Shown: one piece after another, positions 33,885 to 43,654 of the stretch
Layout: every line of letters begins with the position of its first letter
Position numbering within the stretch: the stretch's first letter is position 1
Source of the DNA: an uncultured Pedobacter sp.
GTDB taxonomy: Bacteria > Bacteroidota > Bacteroidia > Sphingobacteriales > Sphingobacteriaceae
Direction: 5' to 3'
Assembly: GCA_938008555.1 (NCBI GenBank)
Contig: CALLKE010000030.1
Coordinates: 1-47,206, forward strand
Length of the DNA stretch: 47,206 nt
Translations under genes and position numbers: made by a program
Notes under the pieces: generated by a model
Seen by the model: only the letters and a program-made list of their open reading frames with translations
The model's database searches: none
Told to the model about the DNA's origin: nothing

Positions 33885-35039
33885 CTAATCAATCGTTTTC
33901 CATGCTTGCCTACCACCGCTAACTGCACTATTTCTCGTTTGAGCTTGCTCAGCAGTGATCACAATATTATCTCTACGTTGACCAATATATTCTAATGTGC
34001 CCAACCGTTTCCATATCGCCTCAAGCATATCTAAAAATTGATAGACAGGCTCAATACTTTCATTCATATTTTGGTGCTCATACATGATACCTGCACATTT
34101 TGTTAAAATTTTCCCGAATCCACCAGGAGTCACATCTATCCATTGATAAAAATAGTTGAGCACTTCCTCCTTCTCCACTGTACTAAAGCAATTGATAAGA
34201 ACTAACAACCGATTCGCCAGCGTAGAGAAATAACCTATCATGACTATTGGTGGCTGTTGTTTGACCATATTTTGATATTCAAATTGGATATCAGCTATAT
34301 AGTTTAGCAATTCGCGGCATAAAGATTCAATCGTACGAGATAAGCTAGCATGCTGATTCCGAAGATGTATTTTAGCAATCACTTTTAGTGCTTCACCTTG
34401 TAGCGAGCTTAATATATCTCCAAAATGCTTGTAAGCCCGTAACAACATCCGATGACTAAGAATTACTGTACAAGGAGGTATGTAGTTTTCATCTATTAGA
34501 AATTGATCTCGTTGCTGGATAATTCTTCCAATGACAAGATGTCCAGCACCATCTAGCGCTTCTTTGTTAGTTGGCAGTACATTAAGCAAATATTTGGGTC
34601 TCACATATGGAATTCGTGGTGGCATTTCCTCTGGATCAGGCTCACCGACAGGCACCCGTTCTTCAGAAATCACTCTCAATACGACATCAAATACTTGTTC
34701 AGTATCCTCTTCTGAGACTACAAAAGAGTGCGTATATGATATATGCTCACTTTCATTCTTAGGATTAATAAAAATCCTCATACCACCTGCAGTAATTGCA
34801 TTTAAGCCATTGACTGCCACTTGAACAAACTGATCAGAACGTTGGCTAATTTGTATATCTAGAGATTCATTTTGTCCTACAAAAGGCGGTAAAACACCAT
34901 AATTGTATGTATTAATTGGTATGGAAGCAGCATCTCTAATTGCATCGTAAATACTGTGCTCGTTTTCTATAAAATGAGCTTCACTAAATTTCATACTGCC
35001 TGTCCAGTTGATTGGCAAATATTTTTTCTGTAAAATCAT
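33885..35039 (-). CDS. tssK: T6SS baseplate protein TssK
   Basis: A 384-residue cytosolic protein with the family's start (LPINWTGSMKFSEAHFIENE), a beta-rich N-terminal domain and a long helical C-terminal part. TssK links the baseplate wedge (TssEFG) to the membrane complex; in subtype iii its partner is TssN and not TssL. It lies 19 bases after tssN. Confidence 0.85.
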   Translation of the reverse strand: MILQKKYLPINWTGSMKFSEAHFIENEHSIYDAIRDAASIPINTYNYGVLPPFVGQNESLDIQISQRSDQFVQVAVNGLNAITAGGMRIFINPKNESEHISYTHSFVVSEEDTEQVFDVVLRVISEERVPVGEPDPEEMPPRIPYVRPKYLLNVLPTNKEALDGAGHLVIGRIIQQRDQFLIDENYIPPCTVILSHRMLLRAYKHFGDILSSLQGEALKVIAKIHLRNQHASLSRTIESLCRELLNYIADIQFEYQNMVKQQPPIVMIGYFSTLANRLLVLINCFSTVEKEEVLNYFYQWIDVTPGGFGKILTKCAGIMYEHQNMNESIEPVYQFLDMLEAIWKRLGTLEYIGQRRDNIVITAEQAQTRNSAVSGGRQAWKTID

Positions 35040-35058
35040 TTTCGATACGATTTAAATT

Positions 35059-36141
35059 TTAAATTTTCGGTATCCGATCTGAGAACAGCTTCCGAGCAGC
35101 TTCTTGTACTTTACTGCTTCCTTGATTAACCAATTCGTTACCTTTTTGTTCGGCTATAGAGGGCTCATTTTGAGGAGCCTCTTTTTCAAGCTTTGAGTCA
35201 TCTTCTGGCTTTGTTCCATCTATATCACCACCACCTACTACTTCTACAGGTTCTTCCAGCTTTTCTGAGTTTTGGTAAGCCTCTGGTTGAACAAAATGGT
35301 CTTCTACTACACGTTTAGCAACAATTACACTTCTGTCATCAACCTCATTCTCATAAATTGTTTTTTCAAAATCTATGTAACGTCTTACAGGCCAAAACTT
35401 GGGCTTCACATAAAAAACCCATCCAAAAGACTCGTTACCATAACTGACACATTCAACAGGACTTTGAGGGTATTTTTTGTTAAAATCATCCAGAAATCGC
35501 TGAAACCAATCTTTAAAAATTATTGTATTGGGAGCTTTGGCTTTTACTCTGGTAAGCGTTAAATCACCCTGATTTTTATACAACTCTACTTCAAAAACAA
35601 GCATGCCAGTAAAATGGTCATCGAACCAATGGGTTTCTACCCCCTCATTATAATGCCAGACTTTATAAATCTCCATCGGTATAGAAAGTAAGGCATCAAA
35701 CGTATAGCTAAAAAAAAGTGGAATAAAGGCAAATGATATAGGAGACCCTACCATCCAACCATAATCTATATCGGACAGAAAATGAAAAATAATGACAAAT
35801 AAGGCACCTCCAATTAAAGTTGTAAGCAGCAAGATGAGCAATTGTACCCACCTTTGATGTTGGCCTGGAGTAATAAGCATATTGGGATAATAGGCTACAT
35901 AAGCCCAGCCCATTAGTAAGTTATAGGCTGCACAGAGCAGATATAAAGTAGGCATATATGGCAATCCAACAAAAATTAATGTAGACGGGACAGCTAGTAT
36001 AAGTGCTCCTAACAAGATGACAAGAATTGTCTTCTTTGGACTAATTATCTGATCTTTTTTTACAACAAAAAACAATACGATAGCAGCAACCACTGCCACA
36101 ACTAATACTACAATTGGTAATAAAAGGTCGTTGTTTTTCAT
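35059..36141 (-). CDS. tssN: T6SS-iii membrane protein TssN
   Basis: A 360-residue inner-membrane protein with about five helices in the first 170 residues (LLLPIVVLVVAVVAAIVLFFV first), then a cytosolic domain (HYNEGVETHWFDDHFTGMLVFEVELYKNQGDL) and a charged, disordered-looking tail (about 290-360). This is the pattern of TssN, the subtype-iii stand-in for TssL/TssM. Confidence 0.85.
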   Translation of the reverse strand: MKNNDLLLPIVVLVVAVVAAIVLFFVVKKDQIISPKKTILVILLGALILAVPSTLIFVGLPYMPTLYLLCAAYNLLMGWAYVAYYPNMLITPGQHQRWVQLLILLLTTLIGGALFVIIFHFLSDIDYGWMVGSPISFAFIPLFFSYTFDALLSIPMEIYKVWHYNEGVETHWFDDHFTGMLVFEVELYKNQGDLTLTRVKAKAPNTIIFKDWFQRFLDDFNKKYPQSPVECVSYGNESFGWVFYVKPKFWPVRRYIDFEKTIYENEVDDRSVIVAKRVVEDHFVQPEAYQNSEKLEEPVEVVGGGDIDGTKPEDDSKLEKEAPQNEPSIAEQKGNELVNQGSSKVQEAARKLFSDRIPKI

Positions 36142-36197
36142 AAATTATATTTTTTCGACAGCCACGAAACTATCATGCAGGTGATCTTTTAATAAGC

Positions 36198-36626
36198 TTA
36201 CACAGATACAATCGGATTTAAATGAAAGTCTGTTTTAAAATAAAATGGCTGAGAGGTCTCCTTTACAGTAGCATGAACAACAATAGATGCATGTTTCTTC
36301 ATTTCTCTAGATCCTATCAGGCTATTATAAACCTCTTCATCAGTAATTGAAATATCTACATAAATACCAGTTAAACGAGACTCGTACTTGACGATAGTCT
36401 CCAATAAAGACTTCTTAAGCCGCTGTTCATAATTCTCAGTACGTACCATCAGCTCAAAGTCAAAATCCCATATCTCACAACCAAATTTCATATCTCCCTG
36501 ATGCTCGCCATAGCGTGTTTCTACGATTAATTGTATCTGTTGTGCTATTGACTCACCTAATGAACATAACGCCAGGTTCTTATTGTTGAATATCTTATCA
36601 AAAGCAAGCGGTATTTTATAATACAT
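36198..36626 (-). CDS. tssE: T6SS baseplate protein TssE (gp25-like)
   Basis: A 142-residue protein of the GPW/gp25 family. The SLGESIAQQIQLIVETRYGE start and the FELMVRTENYEQRLKKSLLETIVKYESRL helix are typical. It is part of the baseplate wedge with TssF and TssG. It starts ten bases after tssG ends. Confidence 0.85.
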   Translation of the reverse strand: MYYKIPLAFDKIFNNKNLALCSLGESIAQQIQLIVETRYGEHQGDMKFGCEIWDFDFELMVRTENYEQRLKKSLLETIVKYESRLTGIYVDISITDEEVYNSLIGSREMKKHASIVVHATVKETSQPFYFKTDFHLNPIVSV

Positions 36627-36636
36627 ACGTGTCTTT

Positions 36637-37554
36637 TTAGTTAAAAAATGTATTCACGCCTAGATAATAATTTGAGGGCCTTTGTTTTGATTTATTAATA
36701 GCAACAAGCTCCTTTTCAATAGAAATTTGACAATCGAATATCCATTGAAAAAGCTCGTCTAACAGTATATCATTTTTTGATTTAGCAACAAATAAATCCA
36801 AGTTCTTCTCCTCTATTGGCCCAATTCCAACGTGAACTTTATAAATAGTTTCTGCCAAAGTCCCTCCTAAAACAGATGAAACCCCTAGCCTTGATTCACT
36901 CAAGGCCAATTCAGGATAAACTCTTCGTAATATTATTTTACTCTTTAAGACGACAGTGACTGGAACCCCTAAAAGAAAAGATAAGAAACTGGATACATTG
37001 TCATAATTATTACGTATCCGATGAAGAATAGGAATCGCATAAAGAAATAAAACAGATTGCCTTTGATCCAGTAGCTTAAAAATAGGCCAGTTAATTGCAA
37101 ATTGATCTATAATGGGTCTCAAATTTTCTTGCAGCCCAACATCTTCATTATAAGCTATGTTTATTTTATATCTATTAACAATTATTTCAAATGGAAGAAA
37201 AAATGTTCTTGCTTTTTTCTCTTCCAATCTAGTCTTTTTTACTGTTGACTTTATATCGGCTTTATTATAGCTATACTGCTCATGAAACAACCCCTCCGGC
37301 AAAGTATCATAAATACCGGCCCTGTTCACAATAATATAGATATATTCGCTCGAAGCGTAGATAGAACGTTGCAAACGTATTATTTCGACATCTTTAGCAG
37401 AGCTTTTTCCAATAACTCCGTTGGGTACTATAAATATTTTCAGCGGATCAACACCTCGCTTGATCAAATCAGCAGCAACAACCTCTGCCCTGAAATCAGT
37501 GTAAAGATTGTTTTTCCTCGAATTTAGCTCTTTTATAAGTCGTGCATTTATCAT
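36637..37554 (-). CDS. tssG: T6SS baseplate protein TssG
   Basis: A 305-residue protein placed between the PAAR-like gene and tssE. The middle has the family's FLLGVPVTVVLKSK segment followed by SRLGVSSVLGGTL, the GxxLG-like element common to TssG, and then IKVHVG/IGPI. The length is normal. It forms the baseplate wedge with TssE and TssF. In many T6SS loci tssF and tssG are adjacent; here vgrG and the PAAR gene stand between them. Confidence 0.8.
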   Translation of the reverse strand: MINARLIKELNSRKNNLYTDFRAEVVAADLIKRGVDPLKIFIVPNGVIGKSSAKDVEIIRLQRSIYASSEYIYIIVNRAGIYDTLPEGLFHEQYSYNKADIKSTVKKTRLEEKKARTFFLPFEIIVNRYKINIAYNEDVGLQENLRPIIDQFAINWPIFKLLDQRQSVLFLYAIPILHRIRNNYDNVSSFLSFLLGVPVTVVLKSKIILRRVYPELALSESRLGVSSVLGGTLAETIYKVHVGIGPIEEKNLDLFVAKSKNDILLDELFQWIFDCQISIEKELVAINKSKQRPSNYYLGVNTFFN

Positions 37555-37632
37555 AGCAAAGCATCCTTATAATTCTTATATAACAAATCCTAAATGACTC
37601 TATATTATATCATTAATTGCTAATTCTTTATA

Positions 37633-37956
37633 CTATCCTTGAATTTTAACAGTTCCTCCCAATGCACAAATTCTCATGGAATTTTTCAACAGTATTTTAA
37701 GGCCGTTCAGCGTTTCAGGATTACTCGTTTCCATCCACGGACTAAGGCTCGGAGCACAAGGACCTGGTCCAGCAGGTGTTGGTATATGCGTACACGTTGC
37801 AAACATGGGTGGCGTACTCATTATATCTGCCTCTGTTAATACGGGCATTCCACCTACCAACAGTATAGCTTGTGAAGGTGGAATCATAGCCGGTGCCGAC
37901 CCTGCCGAACATGTACACATAACCGGGCCTGTTGCATATTCTTTTGAACTACTCAT
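37633..37956 (-). CDS. PAAR-like spike-tip protein (DUF4280)
   Basis: A 107-residue protein of the DUF4280 PAAR-like family, which caps the VgrG trimer. CTC (PVMCTCSAGSAP) near the N-terminus, FATCTHIPTPAGPGPCAP in the middle, and a CALGGTVKI end supply the Cys/His zinc ligands. No C-terminal toxin domain is attached. It follows vgrG by 28 bases. Confidence 0.88.
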   Translation of the reverse strand: MSSSKEYATGPVMCTCSAGSAPAMIPPSQAILLVGGMPVLTEADIMSTPPMFATCTHIPTPAGPGPCAPSLSPWMETSNPETLNGLKILLKNSMRICALGGTVKIQG

Positions 37957-37984
37957 GATTTCAATCGATTATGATCCATTTTTA

Positions 37985-39757
37985 CTAACTAATTTTAACC
38001 GAAGGTGCCTGTATATCAACACCAGCACCTCCTACTTTGATAGTACCAGATCCTCCTTTTTGTTCTACTTCTATCTGAGCTTCTAGTTTTATATTCTGAG
38101 CATTAATTTTCACATCTCTTTGAGAATTTAATACAATACCACTATTGCTCATTTCTATACTATTCTTATTTGAATCATCGATAATTTTGATCCCCTTATC
38201 ATTCATTAGAATGATATTTTTCTCATTATTAGCCTTCACCTCAATACCATCTTTATTCATTTTGATGCTATTCTTCTCTTTATCAGTGATGGTAATACTT
38301 TCAGCATCTTGTTTATCATTGAATTCAATCACATGCCCGCTGCGAGTAGTAATACTTTTTATGTCGTTATTCTTATTGTCTTCTTTAACTTTGGCCGTCT
38401 TACTATTCTGTACCCCCCCCATAACAAAAGGCTGACTGGGGTCACCCTTATAATAGCCCACTAATACAATATCTCCCACCTCAGGAATGAATAATATACC
38501 TCGATTTGACTGCCCACTTCCTCCAGAATAAGGGCTTAAACACGGCATAAAAAAAGACCTATTATGTTCTCGATCATTATTCCAGAAAAAGGCAACCTGA
38601 ACACGACCATTCGCATCTTCGTTAGAAATTACTTCAGCATACTCGGGCTCTGCATTGTAAGGTTTTGGAACACTATTTGGATCTACGGGTATATAATCCA
38701 ATTTTTTATCGATAGCCCTGAATGTATTCTTATATTCATTAGTCTTTGTTCCTGACATGTGATGTGTAATGGCTACCACTCGACACTCATTTAGGTTGTC
38801 CTTCGAATTATTCTCTGAAGGATTGTCTACTTTAAACTTAAGAACATCTCCTAGCTTAATATCACATTTATCAGACTGTCCTTTCAAACTGAACGAGCAT
38901 CCTAACTGCTCCTGATAATGATACTCTCCCTGTTTGTTTACCTCATCAGAACTGCCTGGCTGCCATGATAAATATTCGCTACTTTGTTTAACAAACATAT
39001 TCTTTTGTGTTTTATCTAGCTTATCAAGCGTATTTCCCATGTTTTTTTTGCTACTAGTTCCAGTAAACATATCTCCTAATTGGTGATTATATCCCACAAC
39101 CCCATCTCCAACAGGATGAATATTTAACTCATAATCTAAATTAAATAAATTGGCCCCAAGCAATAATTCATGAGTATTGGACACCTTTGCATTCCCAAAA
39201 TGTAAAGTCTTTCCATCCACATAAAACCACTCTCCATAACGTATTGCTAATCTGTTCAAAAAATCAAAAACATTCTCCTTGTATTGTACTACATAAGGTA
39301 ATTTCAAATTGTGAGCAATTTTACAATCTACTTTACAATAGAGATCGACACCAGCATCTTTAACAACATCTTTGACCACACTCTCTAAAGTTTGTTTCTG
39401 ATCTTTCTGATTCTTATCAAAGAAGGTACGTGTTTTTGGAAAATCAGAAAAGGCATAACTATTATCATGTCCTATAATAAATAATCTGCTTTCTTCTGCA
39501 TCTTTTGTTGAGGTTTTAACCTCAGTAATAAGCCCATTAAAAATAACTGCCTTTTCATTTCGATTCACCCCCCACTTAATGGTAATTTCTTTACCGATAT
39601 GATTAAAGATACCTTCTTTTATCAATGTGATTCCATTATCTTCTTTACTATTGGGTATATAAAACGAAAAACGATGATGAGCATTAAAATTTTGCTCGAT
39701 AGTAAGATCGAAAAAAGTTTCTACCAGCTGCGTTCCAATACGAATTTCTGTAAACAT
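37985..39757 (-). CDS. vgrG: T6SS spike protein VgrG (TssI)
   Basis: A 590-residue gp27/gp5-like spike protein. The gp27 part spans about 1-350 (FFDLTIEQNFNAHHRFSFYIP, VVQYKENVFDFLNRLAIRYGEWFYVDG). The OB fold is at about 375-450 (NGRVQVAFFWNN, GILFIPEVGDIVLVGYYKGDP). A beta-helix of repeated KxNxI/IxMxxxGI units runs to the C-terminus. There is no extra effector domain. Confidence 0.93.
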   Translation of the reverse strand: MFTEIRIGTQLVETFFDLTIEQNFNAHHRFSFYIPNSKEDNGITLIKEGIFNHIGKEITIKWGVNRNEKAVIFNGLITEVKTSTKDAEESRLFIIGHDNSYAFSDFPKTRTFFDKNQKDQKQTLESVVKDVVKDAGVDLYCKVDCKIAHNLKLPYVVQYKENVFDFLNRLAIRYGEWFYVDGKTLHFGNAKVSNTHELLLGANLFNLDYELNIHPVGDGVVGYNHQLGDMFTGTSSKKNMGNTLDKLDKTQKNMFVKQSSEYLSWQPGSSDEVNKQGEYHYQEQLGCSFSLKGQSDKCDIKLGDVLKFKVDNPSENNSKDNLNECRVVAITHHMSGTKTNEYKNTFRAIDKKLDYIPVDPNSVPKPYNAEPEYAEVISNEDANGRVQVAFFWNNDREHNRSFFMPCLSPYSGGSGQSNRGILFIPEVGDIVLVGYYKGDPSQPFVMGGVQNSKTAKVKEDNKNNDIKSITTRSGHVIEFNDKQDAESITITDKEKNSIKMNKDGIEVKANNEKNIILMNDKGIKIIDDSNKNSIEMSNSGIVLNSQRDVKINAQNIKLEAQIEVEQKGGSGTIKVGGAGVDIQAPSVKIS

Positions 39758-39791
39758 AAAATTGGGTATTTAAATAAATAAAAATATAACC

Positions 39792-41597
39792 TTAGTTTTT
39801 ATACACTTCATTCCAAAATAGCCGATATGTTCTAGATGGATCAGACTGCTGATGTAGTTTTTTCAGGAGAACATCCCCCAAGATTTGCTGCTCAGCAACA
39901 TCTTTCTTTAGTGTATCAACTGTATTAATATAAATATCAATAGACCTCATCAAACCCTGTTTAGATCCTTGTCCAATTACCAAACCACTTTTTACATCCA
40001 CTTGTAAAGCCCGTTCTCCTAATTGGTAATAAATAAAACTCTTAATATCTTGTGCCGAAACAATTTGTTCCTTTGTAAGCAGAGCATATTGATACGCTCT
40101 TATTCGCTCAGTTTCGCTTTGACTATCCTTACCTCCAGCGGTATATGTTAACAATATGCAACCCACCTGACTAGAGTCTCTTACATTTTTGGGGATTGCT
40201 CCCATCCTAATTTTATTAGCTTCTTCACCTTTTGAAACCCAAAACTCTACAGTAACTACCTCATTCGGAATTTCTTTCTCTAGCATAACATACTGCAAGG
40301 CCTTATTTTCTTCACTTCTAGAAAAGTTTCTTGTGTGATCAACTACTGCATCTAAAGAATCTATCAGATCTTGATCATTTCCTTTATTAATAGAAACAAA
40401 TGCCTGAACCTCATTTTTTAGCAATAATTCTAAATCTTTAACCAACTCATAAGCATCTCTTTTATCAAATCGTTCTACTCCCCCTTTTTTAAGGGCATAT
40501 GTGTTGCTCTTGTGAGTTTCTTTTAATTCTAAAGGATTATAAGGCCCATTAACAGCTCCATACACTGCTCCTATAGACAATATCCGCTCTGTGCTATCAC
40601 AAATTAGCGAGATCACGGAAGTGTTTCCTGTTGCTACCTTTAAGTTTCGATTAATAACAGGGAAGCAATTGGTATTAATCAACATATCATTCAATACGTC
40701 CTCCTCTAAATAAACAGGTAATTCAATCCGTATCCACAGCTTCCCCTGTGTAAAAAATTGGCTCAACTGCTCTTTTGAAAAATAATTTTCAAAAACACTT
40801 GGATACTTTTGTATATTTTCTTGGAGTTTAGGTATATCATTATTAATTGTAAAAAATTGGCTTTGATAGCTATTTTTAATATCATCTACCACCAACTTAA
40901 ATGTGTCTACCTTAACTGGAGAGTCCTCTGATTTATAATCAGAAACAGGGTAAAACAAACCTTCAATCATTTGTAATGGTATTTCCCCAGAAACAGTCCA
41001 CTTAGCAGCTCGCATACTCCGGTGTAACTCATTCTTAGAACCTAAATTTGGCCAATCAATAAAAAAAGATAGGCCTTTTATCTCCCGAAGTTGATTTGAT
41101 ACATTAATACCCACCCACACATGGTCCTGAGGCACACTGCCTGAGTTAGGTACTGTTATAACATTTTTGTAAATACAATTATCCATCTTACAAACATTAG
41201 AGGGAGTAATTATATCTGTTACTTCAGCATTGTATAGTTTAACGTAATCAATAGGTGTAAATAAAAATTTTTGCCCTTTTATTGATTCTCCAACTACTTC
41301 ATAAGGCATATCATCCTCTATAACCTGGGTAGTTGGGGCACAACCAGCATGCATAATTGCATGCGCGGGTACAGCCGCCGTCAATTTTGTAGGTGTAAGT
41401 ACTTCAGCAAGATGCTCCACTAATCGAGCATTCGAAACATGTATATTTTGTTGTACCTTAAAAATTTCAGTAGCAAAAGCCTCCATCATCAAACGAACAA
41501 CAGGATCTAAATTCTCATTCTGTTTGACTCCCCAGAGATCGACAATAGAACTTAACATTCTACCCAAAATAGCTTCTTTACTGAAATCTAATTCCAT
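39792..41597 (-). CDS. tssF: T6SS baseplate protein TssF
   Basis: A 601-residue baseplate protein. The N-terminus (GRMLSSIVDLWGVKQNENLDPVVRLMMEAFATEIFKVQQNI) and the long beta-rich body, with LTYTAGGKDSQ-like and KSFIYYQLGERALQVDVKSG parts, match TssF of subtype iii. It is 34 bases before vgrG and 87 bases after hcp, with a hairpin in that gap. Confidence 0.85.
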   Translation of the reverse strand: MELDFSKEAILGRMLSSIVDLWGVKQNENLDPVVRLMMEAFATEIFKVQQNIHVSNARLVEHLAEVLTPTKLTAAVPAHAIMHAGCAPTTQVIEDDMPYEVVGESIKGQKFLFTPIDYVKLYNAEVTDIITPSNVCKMDNCIYKNVITVPNSGSVPQDHVWVGINVSNQLREIKGLSFFIDWPNLGSKNELHRSMRAAKWTVSGEIPLQMIEGLFYPVSDYKSEDSPVKVDTFKLVVDDIKNSYQSQFFTINNDIPKLQENIQKYPSVFENYFSKEQLSQFFTQGKLWIRIELPVYLEEDVLNDMLINTNCFPVINRNLKVATGNTSVISLICDSTERILSIGAVYGAVNGPYNPLELKETHKSNTYALKKGGVERFDKRDAYELVKDLELLLKNEVQAFVSINKGNDQDLIDSLDAVVDHTRNFSRSEENKALQYVMLEKEIPNEVVTVEFWVSKGEEANKIRMGAIPKNVRDSSQVGCILLTYTAGGKDSQSETERIRAYQYALLTKEQIVSAQDIKSFIYYQLGERALQVDVKSGLVIGQGSKQGLMRSIDIYINTVDTLKKDVAEQQILGDVLLKKLHQQSDPSRTYRLFWNEVYKN

Positions 41598-41631
41598 AGT
41601 ACTCCATTAAAATTTCTATACGAAAAACTAT

Positions 41632-41669
41632 AATAGAGGCTGAGTAAAAAGTTTCACTCAGCCTCTATT
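41632..41669 (-). terminator. Intra-operon hairpin after hcp
   Basis: A perfect 14-pair stem (41632-41645 with 41656-41669) and a ten-base loop, 15 bases after the tssD stop on the minus strand and followed there by TATAGTTTTTC. It is likely a partial terminator or mRNA-stabilising end giving more Hcp than baseplate proteins. Confidence 0.75.
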
Positions 41670-41684
41670 GATTTAAGTAAAAAG

Positions 41685-42113
41685 TTACTTGACATTTGAC
41701 CAAGTTTGTACTTCTTTAAAGTCTTTTCCAGTTACTTTACCGGCAACCATTGTCATTGAAGCTTGATTTTCAGCTGCACTGTAAGAAACAATATAACAGT
41801 CTTCAAATGTAAATTTTACAGTTGTAGAATGCTCTACAGGACCGGGTATTTCAATTTCAGCTTTAAATCCTTTGGGGTCCTTAGCAATTGCTAATTTAAG
41901 GAGGTTGTCGTCTCCCTTACCACCGTCTGATCTTGGCTCTAAAATTACTAAACTAAATGGCTGAGCCATTTTAGTTACCCCACTTGGCTTTCCGTTTGAG
42001 TCCGTATTTCTATAATACGAAGCAGAAAATTCATAACCTAACTCATAGTATTCACCAGCAATTAACATGGTGCATTTTCCTTTAAGCGCGTCTGATTTTG
42101 ATTTTAGTGACAT
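41685..42113 (-). CDS. tssD: T6SS tube protein TssD (Hcp)
   Basis: A 142-residue tube protein of the Bacteroidota type (MSLKSKSDALKGKCTMLIAG...YELGYEFSASYYR). The KFTFEDCYIVSYSAAENQAS strand pair resembles Hcp. It stacks in rings inside the TssBC sheath and is ejected. It is between tssC (80-base gap) and the hairpin at 41632. Confidence 0.87.
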   Translation of the reverse strand: MSLKSKSDALKGKCTMLIAGEYYELGYEFSASYYRNTDSNGKPSGVTKMAQPFSLVILEPRSDGGKGDDNLLKLAIAKDPKGFKAEIEIPGPVEHSTTVKFTFEDCYIVSYSAAENQASMTMVAGKVTGKDFKEVQTWSNVK

Positions 42114-42193
42114 AATTTTTGTTTTTTATTTGGTTTAACATTGTTTTAGTTACAATTTTGATATATACAAATTTTTCTTCTCTTTTGGGTTAC

Positions 42194-43573
42194 TTAGGCT
42201 TTTTCAGCTTTTTCAGCTTTTTCAACACCACTTTTCCAAGTAACACTTTCATCCTCTCCTTTATATCCGTCCAATTTTAGAACAAAGCTCTTGGCTGGAA
42301 AAAAAGGAGTGATATGAATATCTAACAGAATACGATCCTTTTGACTTTCATCACGTTCAAATCGCATCACATTAAAGTATTCAATCAAATTACTATTCCC
42401 TGTTATGGTATTTAAATAATTCACAATTTGATCCCTTAAATCTGACTCTACAAATGTGTCCCAGTTTTCGAAACAACGTCTGTTCAGAAAGTCAAACAGA
42501 ACCTTCGTGATATAGTCAAACACACGAACTACGGAATATGTCTGTAAGCCTATATTATCTCCGTTAAACAGTGTTTTACCAGAGAAAGCCATTACTTTAC
42601 CATACTCTTGCACCATTGGAACTAGTCCCATACGCTCAAGTTGTGACAGTTCACTCTTAGTCAAATCGAAAGCTACAGAATCAGCTTCATTAATTCCACC
42701 AAACTTTTTACCCGCCGTTATCTGCGACATAAGTGTACTGTATATCCTTCCAGCAAGTGCAGCCGAGGGGGGTACAAAAAGATCATCCTTCTCATCCACC
42801 CAATCTGTCTTACTTCTACCAACAAGCCAGTTACACGTCATTATTACATTCGCACGGTACGCATCGCCACCCGTTAAATTAGCGGATTCAAAAACTTCCA
42901 TTGCATCATCTGGTCTGTCAAAATGTTGAAAGTCAGTGACCAACATTACCTTATTCTCGTGTGCAATCTTAGCCCAACGCTCCACAGCTTTATTAGACCC
43001 CAAATAACCAGGAATCACCAGTAAAGAGTAATTATTTCGAAGATCCAGTCTATCATAATTTTGTTTAAGCTCTTTTGCAGCATGCTCTATGAAACGAGGA
43101 TTGTCCAAATCTGCCAAATGTTCCAAAGACGCATTCATGATAGTCACATTTTTAAGCTTATCTTGTTCTGTGTTTTTGTAAAATAAACTCACAGAACGAT
43201 AGGCCTGCTCCAATGAACGGGTAGCTTCTAAAGTCCGTTTAAGGTTTTCCTTCATATTTTTTTCTGTAGACTCTAGCTTCACATTACCCTTCTCAATAAT
43301 ATCAGCTGTAGAAGAAGATTCTTTAAGTAAAGTGACCCACTCCTGTATCTTTTTTTTGAGAGATCCACGTTCAATCTTCCTATTAGCCTCATGCAAAAAA
43401 ATATCTTTGCGGGCCTTACGTTCTGGGTTTAAATTTTGAACCCCATCAATTAGAGCCTCTAAAAGAGAAAATCCCCCCATTGCTTCTAACTGATTTACAC
43501 CCTGAGCCACCGCTTCCTGCCTTGCAGGAGCCTTCTCCAGTCCTTCTTGTTCTGTTGCTGCACTCTTAGCCAT
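42194..43573 (-). CDS. tssC: T6SS sheath protein TssC
   Basis: A 459-residue large sheath subunit (DUF5458/TssC type). Conserved parts are LLEALIDGVQNL near the start, YSLLVIPGYLGSNKAVERWAKIAHENKVMLVTDFQHFDRPDD in the centre, and the C-terminal LDIHITPFFPAKSFVLKLDGYKG. The last ten residues are a Lys-Ala-Glu repeat (EKAEKAEKA), encoded by three 9-base repeats at 42198-42224. It forms the contractile sheath with TssB. Confidence 0.93.
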   Translation of the reverse strand: MAKSAATEQEGLEKAPARQEAVAQGVNQLEAMGGFSLLEALIDGVQNLNPERKARKDIFLHEANRKIERGSLKKKIQEWVTLLKESSSTADIIEKGNVKLESTEKNMKENLKRTLEATRSLEQAYRSVSLFYKNTEQDKLKNVTIMNASLEHLADLDNPRFIEHAAKELKQNYDRLDLRNNYSLLVIPGYLGSNKAVERWAKIAHENKVMLVTDFQHFDRPDDAMEVFESANLTGGDAYRANVIMTCNWLVGRSKTDWVDEKDDLFVPPSAALAGRIYSTLMSQITAGKKFGGINEADSVAFDLTKSELSQLERMGLVPMVQEYGKVMAFSGKTLFNGDNIGLQTYSVVRVFDYITKVLFDFLNRRCFENWDTFVESDLRDQIVNYLNTITGNSNLIEYFNVMRFERDESQKDRILLDIHITPFFPAKSFVLKLDGYKGEDESVTWKSGVEKAEKAEKA

Positions 43574-43654
43574 AAAAAACTACTTTTACATAAATTCAAT
43601 ACCTGTATAGTAAATGCTATACACTACACAGAAACCGCCGAATGATGCTTTTTA

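Noticed and set aside
37676..38086. 136-codon plus-strand frame across the PAAR-like and VgrG ends
   Set aside because: Antisense shadow of two recognised T6SS genes; its Gly/Ala/Pro-rich part mirrors the PAAR sequence.
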